Source: Tissierella pigra
GTDB taxonomy: Bacteria; Bacillota; Clostridia; Tissierellales; Tissierellaceae
Assembly (NCBI RefSeq): GCF_009695605.1
Contig: NZ_VUNQ01000035.1
Span: 1 to 36,266 of the forward strand
Reading direction: 5' to 3'
Length of the DNA: 36,266 nucleotides
Each line of letters starts with the position of its first letter. Position 1 is the first letter of the stretch. The notes under the pieces were generated by a model. That model was not told the origin of the DNA and did not search any database. It saw only the letters and a list, made by a program, of their open reading frames with translations. Shown here in pieces: positions 24,076 to 30,691 of this stretch. Made by a program: the position numbers and the translations under genes.

Positions 24076-24444
24076 TTGTTAGATTTAAATTCAGATAAAT
24101 CTATTTATATACAAATAGCAGAAATAATAGAAAATGATATTTTAATGGGGCATCTAAATGAAGAAGAACAATCGCCTTCTACAAATCAATTTGCAAAGAT
24201 TTATCAAATTAATCCAGCCACTGCTGGAAAGGGACTAAATATCTTAGTTGATGAAGGGATTTTGTACAAGAAAAGAGGTATTGGTATGTTTGTAGCAGAA
24301 GGTGCTAGGAAGAAGATAATTAAAAAGAGGCAAAGTTTGTTTTTTAAAGAAATATTACCAAATATAATGGAAGAAGCCAACAGGCTTGAAATAACTAAAG
24401 AAGAAATTGCAGAATTTGTTGAAGAATATAAAGGAGGGGAATAG
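24076..24444 (+). CDS. GntR-family regulator, YtrA subfamily
   Basis: A short, 122-residue GntR protein: a winged helix (about 5-75) and only a small C-terminal dimerisation tail, as in YtrA. The DNA-binding part is 'SIYIQIAEIIENDILMGHL', 'EEQSPSTNQFAKIYQINPATAGKGLNILVDEG' and 'LYKKRGIGMFVAEGA'. It starts at TTG 24076, behind AAGGAGGGG. Members of this subfamily repress an adjacent ABC exporter, often induced by cell-envelope stress. Here the ATPase starts one base after its stop. Promoter and operator are at 23997-24040. Confidence 0.9.
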   Translation: MLDLNSDKSIYIQIAEIIENDILMGHLNEEEQSPSTNQFAKIYQINPATAGKGLNILVDEGILYKKRGIGMFVAEGARKKIIKKRQSLFFKEILPNIMEEANRLEITKEEIAEFVEEYKGGE

Positions 24445-24445
24445 T

Positions 24446-25336
24446 GTGATTGAGGTAAAGAAATTAAACAAGTCCTATGGAAAATCTAAAGTTCTTACAG
24501 ATATTGATTTAAACATTGAGGAAAATAAGATTTATGGATTACTTGGAAGAAATGGAGTAGGTAAGACCACATTATTAAATCTAATATCTGGTCAAACATT
24601 AAAAGATAGTGGAGAGATAAATCTAGATGGTGAAGAAATTTTTGAAAACTCTCATGCTATGGGTGATATATGTTTAATCAAGGATTTTCCAGAGTCTATT
24701 AAGGAAAGAAAGGTAAAAGATGTATTGGCAATGGCCAGTATAATATATAAGAATTGGGATGAAGAATATAAAGATTATCTAATTAAGGAATTTAATTTAA
24801 ATACAAAGAAAAAACTGATGAAGCTATCAACAGGAAATAAAACTATTGTGGGATTAATTATAGGTTTTGCTTCAAGAGCAAGGATTACCATGTTTGATGA
24901 ACCCACATTAGGTTTAGATGCGGCTATGAGATATAAGTTTTATCAATTACTTTTAGAAGACTATGAAAAAAATCCAAGGACAATAATCATATCAACCCAC
25001 TTAATAGACGAAGTTGCCAATATGTTTGAAGAGGTAATCATTTTGAATAATGAAAAGGTTGCATTAAAAGATGAAGTAAGTAAGCTTAAAGAAAAATCTT
25101 ACTTCCTATCTGGTCGTAAAGATGTGATAGATCAAGTTACAGATAATAAAAAGGTAATTCACAAGGAAGAATTTGGCTCTACTAATATAGTAGGTATATA
25201 TGGAGATTTCACTGAAGAAGAATTCAAATATATAAGAAATAATAATATTGAAATAAGTAATATACCACTTCAGAAACTATTTATATATCTTACTGAAAAT
25301 ATGATTAAGGAGGAAAATTCAAATGGATTCAATTAA
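24446..25336 (+). CDS. ABC transporter ATP-binding protein (YtrB-like)
   Basis: A 296-residue ATPase. Walker A is 'GRNGVGKTT', Walker B 'RITMFDEPTLGLD' and the switch His is in 'IISTHLIDEV'. The signature motif is degenerate, 'LSTGNKT' instead of LSGGQ, as is usual in YtrB-type exporters. A C-terminal extension of ~90 residues follows the ATPase domain. The start is GTG 24446, preceded by AAGGAGGGG and placed one base after the gntR stop, although the frame is open further upstream. It overlaps the permease gene by 14 bases. Substrate unknown; a peptide or envelope-stress compound is a guess from family habit. Confidence 0.9.
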   Translation: MIEVKKLNKSYGKSKVLTDIDLNIEENKIYGLLGRNGVGKTTLLNLISGQTLKDSGEINLDGEEIFENSHAMGDICLIKDFPESIKERKVKDVLAMASIIYKNWDEEYKDYLIKEFNLNTKKKLMKLSTGNKTIVGLIIGFASRARITMFDEPTLGLDAAMRYKFYQLLLEDYEKNPRTIIISTHLIDEVANMFEEVIILNNEKVALKDEVSKLKEKSYFLSGRKDVIDQVTDNKKVIHKEEFGSTNIVGIYGDFTEEEFKYIRNNNIEISNIPLQKLFIYLTENMIKEENSNGFN

Positions 25337-26066
25337 AAGGATATTTAAATTTCAAAATCGTGATTTGAAAAAATCTATAGGCGTATTTTGGGGAATTATA
25401 TTAATAGTTAATTTACTGTCCAGTATATTGTCTATATCCTATAACAGTAATATTATATATGGACTTAATTCAAAGGGTGGAGAGGCAATTTCATTTATAG
25501 GTGCAAATATGATGTCTATATTTATCTTTATAATAATATATGGGATTATTATGTATTATGAAGACTTTGCACTAGCTCTTAGTTTTGGAGTTACAAGAAA
25601 AGATTTTTATAGGTCTGCCATAGTAAATAATATGCTTGTGGCTATAATCTTTGGAATTATTCAAGGCGGATTACATCTTATTGAAGGATATTTCTTTAAA
25701 ACTTCAGGATATAAGTTAATGACAGAATTCGGTATATTTAATACATCTACAGATAATATATTATTTATAATACTTTCTTTGTCAGTATTCTTTCTAGCAT
25801 TACTTTCTATTTCTAACCTTCTAGGAGTCTTGCAATATAGATTTGGATATAAGCTTTGGATAGGAGTTGGAGTAGTGTTTTTATTGGTATTAAACTCAAC
25901 AGGAGTTTCTTTTTCCATTAAGACAATTAAAATGCTTTCAAATATGTATTTATGGTTTTATTCAGTGTTTAATGCAGGGTCTGTCTTCATACTAGAAGTA
26001 ATTTTAGCTGCTATTTGCTATTCTATAGGATATTTTTTTATAAGAAAGGCTAGTATTAAAAAATAA
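25323..26066 (+). CDS. ABC transporter permease (partner of YtrB-like ATPase)
   Basis: A 247-residue membrane protein with six hydrophobic helices in the ABC-2 pattern: 'FWGIILIVNLLSSILS', 'MMSIFIFIIIYGIIMYYEDFALALSFGVTRKDFYRS', 'NMLVAIIFGIIQGGLHLIE', 'ILFIILSLSVFFLALLS', 'WIGVGVVFLLVLN' and a last helix ending 'YFFIRKA'. The 'FGVTRKDFYRS' loop after the second helix resembles the coupling segment of such permeases. Its ATG lies 14 bases inside the ATPase gene behind AGGAGG, so translation is coupled. It is the last gene of gntR-ATPase-permease. The substrate is unknown. Confidence 0.85.
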   Translation: MDSIKRIFKFQNRDLKKSIGVFWGIILIVNLLSSILSISYNSNIIYGLNSKGGEAISFIGANMMSIFIFIIIYGIIMYYEDFALALSFGVTRKDFYRSAIVNNMLVAIIFGIIQGGLHLIEGYFFKTSGYKLMTEFGIFNTSTDNILFIILSLSVFFLALLSISNLLGVLQYRFGYKLWIGVGVVFLLVLNSTGVSFSIKTIKMLSNMYLWFYSVFNAGSVFILEVILAAICYSIGYFFIRKASIKK

Positions 26067-26081
26067 ATAGACGTCACATAC

Positions 26082-26110
26082 TTGACAATGATATTTTTCC
26101 CCTATATACT
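26082..26110 (+). promoter_or_regulatory. Strong sigma-A promoter of rsgA leader
   Basis: TTGACA (26082-26087), a 17-base spacer and TATACT (26105-26110). It has the same boxes and spacing as the promoter at 23997 and is near consensus. It predicts a ~330-base untranslated leader before rsgA. Confidence 0.75.
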
Positions 26111-26143
26111 TGAGTTATGTAAATAGCAAGGAGTTGATGTGAT

Positions 26144-26176
26144 ATGATAATAATGATAATGGTGAGACTTCAATAA
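26144..26176 (+). CDS. 10-codon leader peptide (MIIMIMVRLQ)
   Basis: AAGGAG at 26128-26133 precedes ATG 26144 by 10 bases. The frame encodes ten residues rich in Ile and Met and stops at TAA 26174-26176, 11 bases before the first arm of the long attenuator. Placement just after a promoter and before mutually exclusive hairpins is the plan of ribosome-controlled attenuators. There is no direct evidence of translation. Confidence 0.5.
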   Translation: MIIMIMVRLQ

Positions 26177-26187
26177 AATCAAATATG

Positions 26188-26335
26188 GGCCAAGGAACAA
26201 ATAGTCAATACTATGTTTTTTTGTTATGCAATAAACCTTGTGCCGTAGAAATCAACCTTTCACATCTACTAAGAATTTAATAATTAAATAATATTGCCGT
26301 AGATAACTAGAAGTGGTTTTGTCTACGGCATTTTT
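26188..26335 (+). promoter_or_regulatory. Candidate transcription attenuator upstream of rsgA
   Basis: A hairpin pairs GGC-CAAGG (26188-26195) with CCTTG-t-GCC (26236-26244). Four further segments can pair in two ways. TGCCGTAGA (26241-26249) and ATCTAC (26264-26269) are segments 1 and 2. TGCCGTAGAT (26295-26304) and TCTACGGCA (26322-26330, followed by five T) are segments 3 and 4. Pairing 3:4 makes a 9-bp terminator; 2:3 (ATCTAC/GTAGAT) would prevent it. Segments 1 and 3 share the same nine bases. This fits leader-peptide attenuation, but the pairing is by eye. Confidence 0.6.
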
Positions 26336-26371
26336 ATGCCCATTTTTAAGAAAATAAAGGAGTGGTGTTTT

Positions 26372-26455
26372 ATGAAAAAGAATATAAGTTTAAACATTAA
26401 AAATATAGAAACTAAAAGAAAATCAATTAATTTGGAGGAGTTAAATGATAAATAA
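26372..26455 (+). CDS. 27-codon ORF overlapping the rsgA start
   Basis: AAAGGAG lies 10 bases before ATG 26372. The encoded 27-residue peptide is Lys/Asn/Ile-rich. It stops at TAA 26453-26455, inside rsgA and in another frame, and contains the rsgA ribosome binding site (TTGGAGGAG). Coupled translation is possible. No homologue is recognised. Confidence 0.4.
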   Translation: MKKNISLNIKNIETKRKSINLEELNDK

Positions 26456-27476
26456 TATAGAGTATTACGGATTTACAGATTACTTTAAAAACCAAATAGA
26501 ATCAATTAATGGAGATAATAGTCTGATTCCAGCAAGAGTAACTCAAGTGCATAAAGAAATATACACAATAATTTATGAAAATGTAGAAAAGAGAGCAAGG
26601 CTTAAAGGTTCTATATTTTACAATGATAAAAATGTTATATACCCAGCTGTAGGGGATTTTGTTTTAGTTAAACCAAACCCTTATGGAGAGGATATAATTT
26701 ACTATGTATTAGATAGAAAAAGTAAGTTTTCCAGATTTGATTCACATTATGAAAAGGAACAGATGGTTGCTGCAAATTTTGACCATGTATTTATAATTTC
26801 GTCTTTAAATCATGACTTTAATATAAAAAGAATTGAGAGGTATCTTGCCATTGCATGGGAAAGTGGAGCAAGTCCAGCAATTATTTTGACTAAAACAGAT
26901 TTAGTTGATGATATTCAGGAATATGCTTTTCAATTAGATGATATTGCCATGGGTGTGCCAGTTTTCTATCTAAGCTCAGTAACAGGAGAAGGCATAGATG
27001 AATTGAAAAATTATTTAAAGCCAAGAGAAACCATAGTATTTCTAGGATCTTCAGGTGTAGGTAAATCTTCTTTAGTAAATGCTCTATCTGGAGAAGAGAT
27101 AATGAAAGTCAATGATATTAGGGAAGAGGATAGTAAAGGCAGGCATACTACAACTCATAGGGAATTAATTATGTTAAGAAACGGAACTATGATAATAGAT
27201 ACTCCTGGAATGAGAGAACTTTCACTTTGGAACACTGAAGATGGACTAGATACTGCATTTTCAGAGATAGAGGAACTAGGAAGACTATGCAGATTTAAAG
27301 ATTGCAGCCACAATAAGGAGCCAGGCTGTAGGATTAAATCAGCATTGGCAACAGGAGAGCTTAGTCATGATAGGTGGGATAACTATATAAAGCTTCAGAA
27401 AGAAGCTAAGTATGCTGCAAAAAAGGAACAATTGAATATTAAAAAGAAGGAAAGATTATTAAAGAAAAAGTCATAA
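26445..27476 (+). CDS. rsgA: Ribosome small-subunit GTPase RsgA (YjeQ/EngC family)
   Basis: RsgA is a circularly permuted GTPase that helps mature the 30S subunit. The 343 residues show an OB-fold start (about 18-90), then permuted GTPase motifs: G4 'ILTKTD', G5 'SSVTGEG', G1 'GSSGVGKSS' (201-209), and G3 'IDTPGMREL'. A C-terminal zinc motif is seen as 'CRFKDCSHNKEPGC'. The usual Firmicute rsgA sits beside a protein kinase and phosphatase near rpe. This one stands alone behind a long attenuator-like leader, so it could be a second, condition-specific copy. It ends in a lysine-rich tail and a terminator. Confidence 0.93.
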   Translation: MINNIEYYGFTDYFKNQIESINGDNSLIPARVTQVHKEIYTIIYENVEKRARLKGSIFYNDKNVIYPAVGDFVLVKPNPYGEDIIYYVLDRKSKFSRFDSHYEKEQMVAANFDHVFIISSLNHDFNIKRIERYLAIAWESGASPAIILTKTDLVDDIQEYAFQLDDIAMGVPVFYLSSVTGEGIDELKNYLKPRETIVFLGSSGVGKSSLVNALSGEEIMKVNDIREEDSKGRHTTTHRELIMLRNGTMIIDTPGMRELSLWNTEDGLDTAFSEIEELGRLCRFKDCSHNKEPGCRIKSALATGELSHDRWDNYIKLQKEAKYAAKKEQLNIKKKERLLKKKS

Positions 27477-27480
27477 AGTA

Positions 27481-27506
27481 AAGCCAGCTATTTAGCTGGT
27501 TTTATT
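27481..27506 (+). terminator. Terminator of rsgA
   Basis: A 9-bp stem (27481-27489 with 27494-27502, one G-T pair) with loop ATTT and a following T-rich stretch, starting four bases after the rsgA stop. Confidence 0.75.
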
Positions 27507-27588
27507 TATAAAGAAATAGGTGAAAGTCGTTTTTTATAGTTATTTGTGATAAAATTATATATAATAATAACCCAAGTAGGTGATAAAT

Positions 27589-28980
27589 TTGACTGAACAT
27601 TATATTGGAGAAATAGAACTTCAACTAAGGCTTATACTAGGAAATCTTCATGAGGCAGTATGTGTAATAAATACATCTGGCATAGTTACATTTTGGAATG
27701 CCAGTTCTGAGAAATTATATGGTATAAAGGCTAAGGAAATTGTAGGACAAAGTATTGAAAAATTCTTTAAAGATCCAATACTTCTAAGGGCATTAAAGGA
27801 AAAAAAGACATTTCAAAATCTAAAACATAATCCAAAAGGAGAAACAGATGTAATCCTATCTGCTGTGCCTCTTATATATAAAGGGGAGCTAATAGGAGCA
27901 GTATCCACAGATAGAGACTTAAATGAAATAACCAATTTATATATGGAATTAGATAGAGAAAAAACAAAAGTAGAAATCCTAAAGCAACAGATGAAAGAAA
28001 TAACTCAAGATAAGTATTTCTTTGGTAAGATTATTGGGAAATCTAAGGCATTAGTAGATGCAATGACTGTGGCTAAACAAGTGGCTAAGACTGATGCCAG
28101 TGTACTTATAACTGGAGAAAGTGGAACTGGGAAAGAGGTGTTTTCTAGGTCAATACATGAGGAAAGTGAAAGAAAAGGAGATTTTATTCCTGTTAATTGT
28201 AGTGCAATACCATCTAATTTATTGGAATCAGAATTATTTGGTTATATAGAAGGTGCATTTACGGGGGCATATAAAAAAGGAAGACCAGGTAAATTTGAGT
28301 TAGCAAATGGAGGAACTTTATTTTTAGATGAAATAGGAGATATGCCTTTATTAATGCAGGCAAAACTTTTAAGGGTTTTACAGGATGGTATAGTATATAG
28401 AGTAGGTAGCAGTAAACCTATAAAGGTAGATGTAAGGATAATAGCTGCAACCAATAAAGATTTACATAAGTTAATGGAGAATGGTGAATTTAGAGAAGAT
28501 TTATATTATAGACTAAATGTGGTAACTATATCTATACCACCTCTTAGAGAAAGAAAAGAAGATATTCCAGAGCTTATAAAGGATTTCTTGCTGGAATTTT
28601 CAAAGAAAAACAATAAAAATAATATATATATGACTCCAGATGCAATGAAGATATTGACTGATTATCATTGGAAAGGAAATATAAGAGAACTGAAAAACAC
28701 TATTGAAAGGCTAGTTATTTTATCTCAAGATAATGAAATAGGAATTAAGGATATTCCAATAGAAATAATAAATAGTACAAATGTAACATCCTTTATAGAT
28801 TTAGATAGAGAAATTCCCTTTGATTTTAAAGAAGCAGTGGAGGAATTTGAAAAGAATATAATTATAAATGCTTTAGAAAAAACCAATGGAAATAAGGTAC
28901 AGGCAGCAGAACTTCTAAATATAAAAAGAGCAACCTTATATTATAAATTAAATTTATATAATTTAACGAAATACCTTTAA
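27589..28980 (+). CDS. prdR: Sigma-54-dependent activator PrdR
   Basis: The 463-residue protein has an N-terminal PAS domain ('RLILGNLHEAVCVINTSGIV', about 10-115). A sigma-54 AAA+ domain follows, with Walker A 'GESGTGKE' (176-183), 'GAFTGA' (222-227, the loop that contacts sigma-54) and Walker B 'GGTLFLDEIGD'. A Fis-type helix-turn-helix closes it, 'NKVQAAELLNIKRATLYYKL'. Its place just upstream of prdC-prdA-prdB, with a -24/-12 promoter between, identifies it as PrdR, which in Clostridioides turns on proline reductase in response to proline. TTG 27589 is chosen because AGGTGAT lies just before it; GTG 27580 is within that site. Proline or a derivative may bind the PAS domain (inference). 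Confidence 0.88.
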   Translation: MTEHYIGEIELQLRLILGNLHEAVCVINTSGIVTFWNASSEKLYGIKAKEIVGQSIEKFFKDPILLRALKEKKTFQNLKHNPKGETDVILSAVPLIYKGELIGAVSTDRDLNEITNLYMELDREKTKVEILKQQMKEITQDKYFFGKIIGKSKALVDAMTVAKQVAKTDASVLITGESGTGKEVFSRSIHEESERKGDFIPVNCSAIPSNLLESELFGYIEGAFTGAYKKGRPGKFELANGGTLFLDEIGDMPLLMQAKLLRVLQDGIVYRVGSSKPIKVDVRIIAATNKDLHKLMENGEFREDLYYRLNVVTISIPPLRERKEDIPELIKDFLLEFSKKNNKNNIYMTPDAMKILTDYHWKGNIRELKNTIERLVILSQDNEIGIKDIPIEIINSTNVTSFIDLDREIPFDFKEAVEEFEKNIIINALEKTNGNKVQAAELLNIKRATLYYKLNLYNLTKYL

Positions 28981-28993
28981 AATCATAGGGAAG

Positions 28994-29009
28994 TGTCAAA
29001 TAAATGACA
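28994..29009. promoter_or_regulatory. TGTCA-N6-TGACA element 1 (candidate PrdR site)
   Basis: TGTCA-aataaa-TGACA, a perfect 5-bp inverted repeat with a six-base gap, lies 13 bases after the prdR stop and about 330 bases before the sigma-54 promoter. The same TGTCA-N6-TGACA occurs at 29148-29163, and a TGACA half-site is at 29026-29030. This distance is typical for a sigma-54 enhancer site. Confidence 0.55.
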
Positions 29010-29135
29010 TGAATGTATGAAAAACTGACATTTACTATTTTTAAATCAGAAATCTAGTAATATCAAAGTTTTAAACCATAAAGCCTATAAATATTAGAGT
29101 ATAATTAGATTTATCTATAATAAAAAAATAAGTAT

Positions 29136-29175
29136 AAGACCTATTTATGTCAGGTTATTGACATAAATAGGTCTT
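29136..29175. promoter_or_regulatory. 17-bp inverted repeat with TGTCA-N6-TGACA core (candidate PrdR site 2)
   Basis: Perfect arms AAGACCTATTTATGTCA (29136-29152) and its reverse complement (29159-29175), with a six-base gap. The core repeats the TGTCA-N6-TGACA of element 1. There is no T run on the + strand, so it is not a good terminator for prdR; an A-rich run on its left would read as T on the minus strand, but no minus gene is near. It lies about 150-190 bases upstream of the -24/-12 promoter. Confidence 0.55.
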
Positions 29176-29178
29176 AGG

Positions 29179-29198
29179 TTTATAATCATGATTATAAA
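29179..29198. promoter_or_regulatory. 20-bp perfect palindrome
   Basis: TTTATAATCATGATTATAAA is its own reverse complement. It sits four bases right of the 17-bp inverted repeat and ~130 bases before the sigma-54 promoter. It may be a second protein-binding site, for example for a global regulator. It is AT-rich, so some caution is needed. Confidence 0.4.
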
Positions 29199-29324
29199 TG
29201 TTTAAATATTAACATAGAAATGAAAAATTAAATATTATTGCTATATAATTAAAGTGTTGAAAGACGCTGATTTATATTGGTTATAGTAATTCAAATAAGG
29301 AAAATCTTATAAGTCTCATAAAGT

Positions 29325-29340
29325 TGGTATAATAATTGCA
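29325..29340 (+). promoter_or_regulatory. Sigma-54 (-24/-12) promoter of the prd operon
   Basis: TGGTAT-N5-TTGCA matches TGGCAC-N5-TTGCA, with GG at 29326-29327 and GC at 29338-29339 exactly ten bases apart. It lies 44 bases before the prdC ATG and behind a sigma-54 activator gene. The remaining bases from 28981 to 29383 hold the elements listed separately and no gene. Confidence 0.85.
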
Positions 29341-29383
29341 TATATAAACAATATATAATAATTTGCTATTAGGAGGTAGGAAG

Positions 29384-30673
29384 ATGATAATTCCTTTAAA
29401 GCAACATATAGGTGCTCCTTGTACGCCTATAGTAAATATAGGTGATGAAGTAAAAAGAGGTCAGTGTATAGGAGAGCCTAATGGTCTTGGTGCTAAAATA
29501 CATGCAAGTGTATCTGGAAAAGTTGTAAAGATAACAGAGGAATATATAGAAATTGAAGGAGCAGATTTAGATAATAAAGATTATATGAAAATAAAGAAAT
29601 GTGATACCATAGCAGAAACTGCTTATGAGGCAGGTATAGTAGGCTCAGGTGGAGCAGGTTTTCCAACTCATATAAAATTGCAATCTGAAATTCCAGATGG
29701 ATATATTATTGCAAACTGTGTGGAATGTGAACCTATTTTAAATCATAATATTAGACTTTTAGAAGAAAATCCTGAAATAGTTATAAAGGGTGTAAGATAT
29801 GCCATGGAGGCTACAAAGGCACCTAAAGGATATATAGCAATAAAAGAAAAAAATAAAAAAGCCGTAGAATCATTGAGAAATGCCATTGGAGATAAAGATG
29901 ACGTAGAAGTAAAAGAGTTAAGGGATATGTATCCAATGGGAGAAGAAAGAGCTATAATCTATGAAATATTTGGTACTTGGTTAGAACCTACTCAACTTCC
30001 AATAGAGGCAAAATGTGTAGTAATGAATGGTGAGACTTTAGCAAATTTAACAAGAGCTGTTGAAGATTTAAAGCCTGTAATAGATAAGGACATTACCATA
30101 GGTGGAAAACTTAAAAGTGGTAAAGAATCCAATGTGTTTTTCCAAATGCCCATAGGTACTGAAATAAATGAACTTATAGAACAATGTGGTGGAATTGATG
30201 GAGATTTTGGAGAAATAATAATTGGTGGTCCATATACAGGAAAACCAGGAGATATGGAAAAGTCAGTGGTTACAAAGACATCAGGCGGTGCTATTGTTAC
30301 CATACCTTTACCAGAATTTGATGGACCTTTAGGGTTACTTGTATGTGCTTGTGGTGCAGATGAGACTAGACTTAGAGATATAGCAGGAAAAATGAAATCA
30401 GAAGTAGTTGCTGTTACAAAGTGTAAAAATCTTGTGGAAGTAAGAGGTATAAATAAATGCTTGACACCGGGACATTGTCCAGGACAAGTTCAAGGTATAA
30501 TGGATTTAAAGAAAAGTGGAGCAAAAAGAGTTCTAATATCTAATTGTAGTGATTGTACAAATACTGTAATGGCTTGTGCACCTAAAATGGGAGTAGGAGT
30601 ATATCACCATACAGACCATATATTTAGAACAGTAGACCATGAATTATCTAGAAGACTTCCAGTGGAAGAATAA
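29384..30673 (+). CDS. prdC: Proline reductase electron-transfer protein PrdC (RnfC-like), Cys form
   Basis: PrdC is thought to pass electrons to proline reductase and to link it with the Rnf complex. The 429-residue protein is RnfC-like. It has an N-terminal sandwich domain ('MIIPLKQHIGAPCTPIVNIG'), the nucleotide/flavin motif 'GIVGSGGAGFPTHIK', 'NCVECEPILNHNIRLLEE', 'LLVCACGADE', and a C-terminal 'TPGHCPGQVQGIMDLKKSGA' followed by 'ISNCSDCTNTVM'. In the clostridial PrdC I remember, the first Cys of that CSDC (Cys388 here) is selenocysteine; here it is TGT. The start is ATG 29384 behind AGGAGGTAGG; TTG 29363 is in frame but lies before that site. It is the first gene after the sigma-54 promoter. 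Confidence 0.88.
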   Translation: MIIPLKQHIGAPCTPIVNIGDEVKRGQCIGEPNGLGAKIHASVSGKVVKITEEYIEIEGADLDNKDYMKIKKCDTIAETAYEAGIVGSGGAGFPTHIKLQSEIPDGYIIANCVECEPILNHNIRLLEENPEIVIKGVRYAMEATKAPKGYIAIKEKNKKAVESLRNAIGDKDDVEVKELRDMYPMGEERAIIYEIFGTWLEPTQLPIEAKCVVMNGETLANLTRAVEDLKPVIDKDITIGGKLKSGKESNVFFQMPIGTEINELIEQCGGIDGDFGEIIIGGPYTGKPGDMEKSVVTKTSGGAIVTIPLPEFDGPLGLLVCACGADETRLRDIAGKMKSEVVAVTKCKNLVEVRGINKCLTPGHCPGQVQGIMDLKKSGAKRVLISNCSDCTNTVMACAPKMGVGVYHHTDHIFRTVDHELSRRLPVEE

Positions 30674-30691
30674 AGATTAAGGAGGATTACA

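Noticed and set aside
29136-29175. Rho-independent terminator of prdR
   Set aside because: The stem is long and perfect, but no T run follows it on the plus strand; the core repeats another element in the same region.
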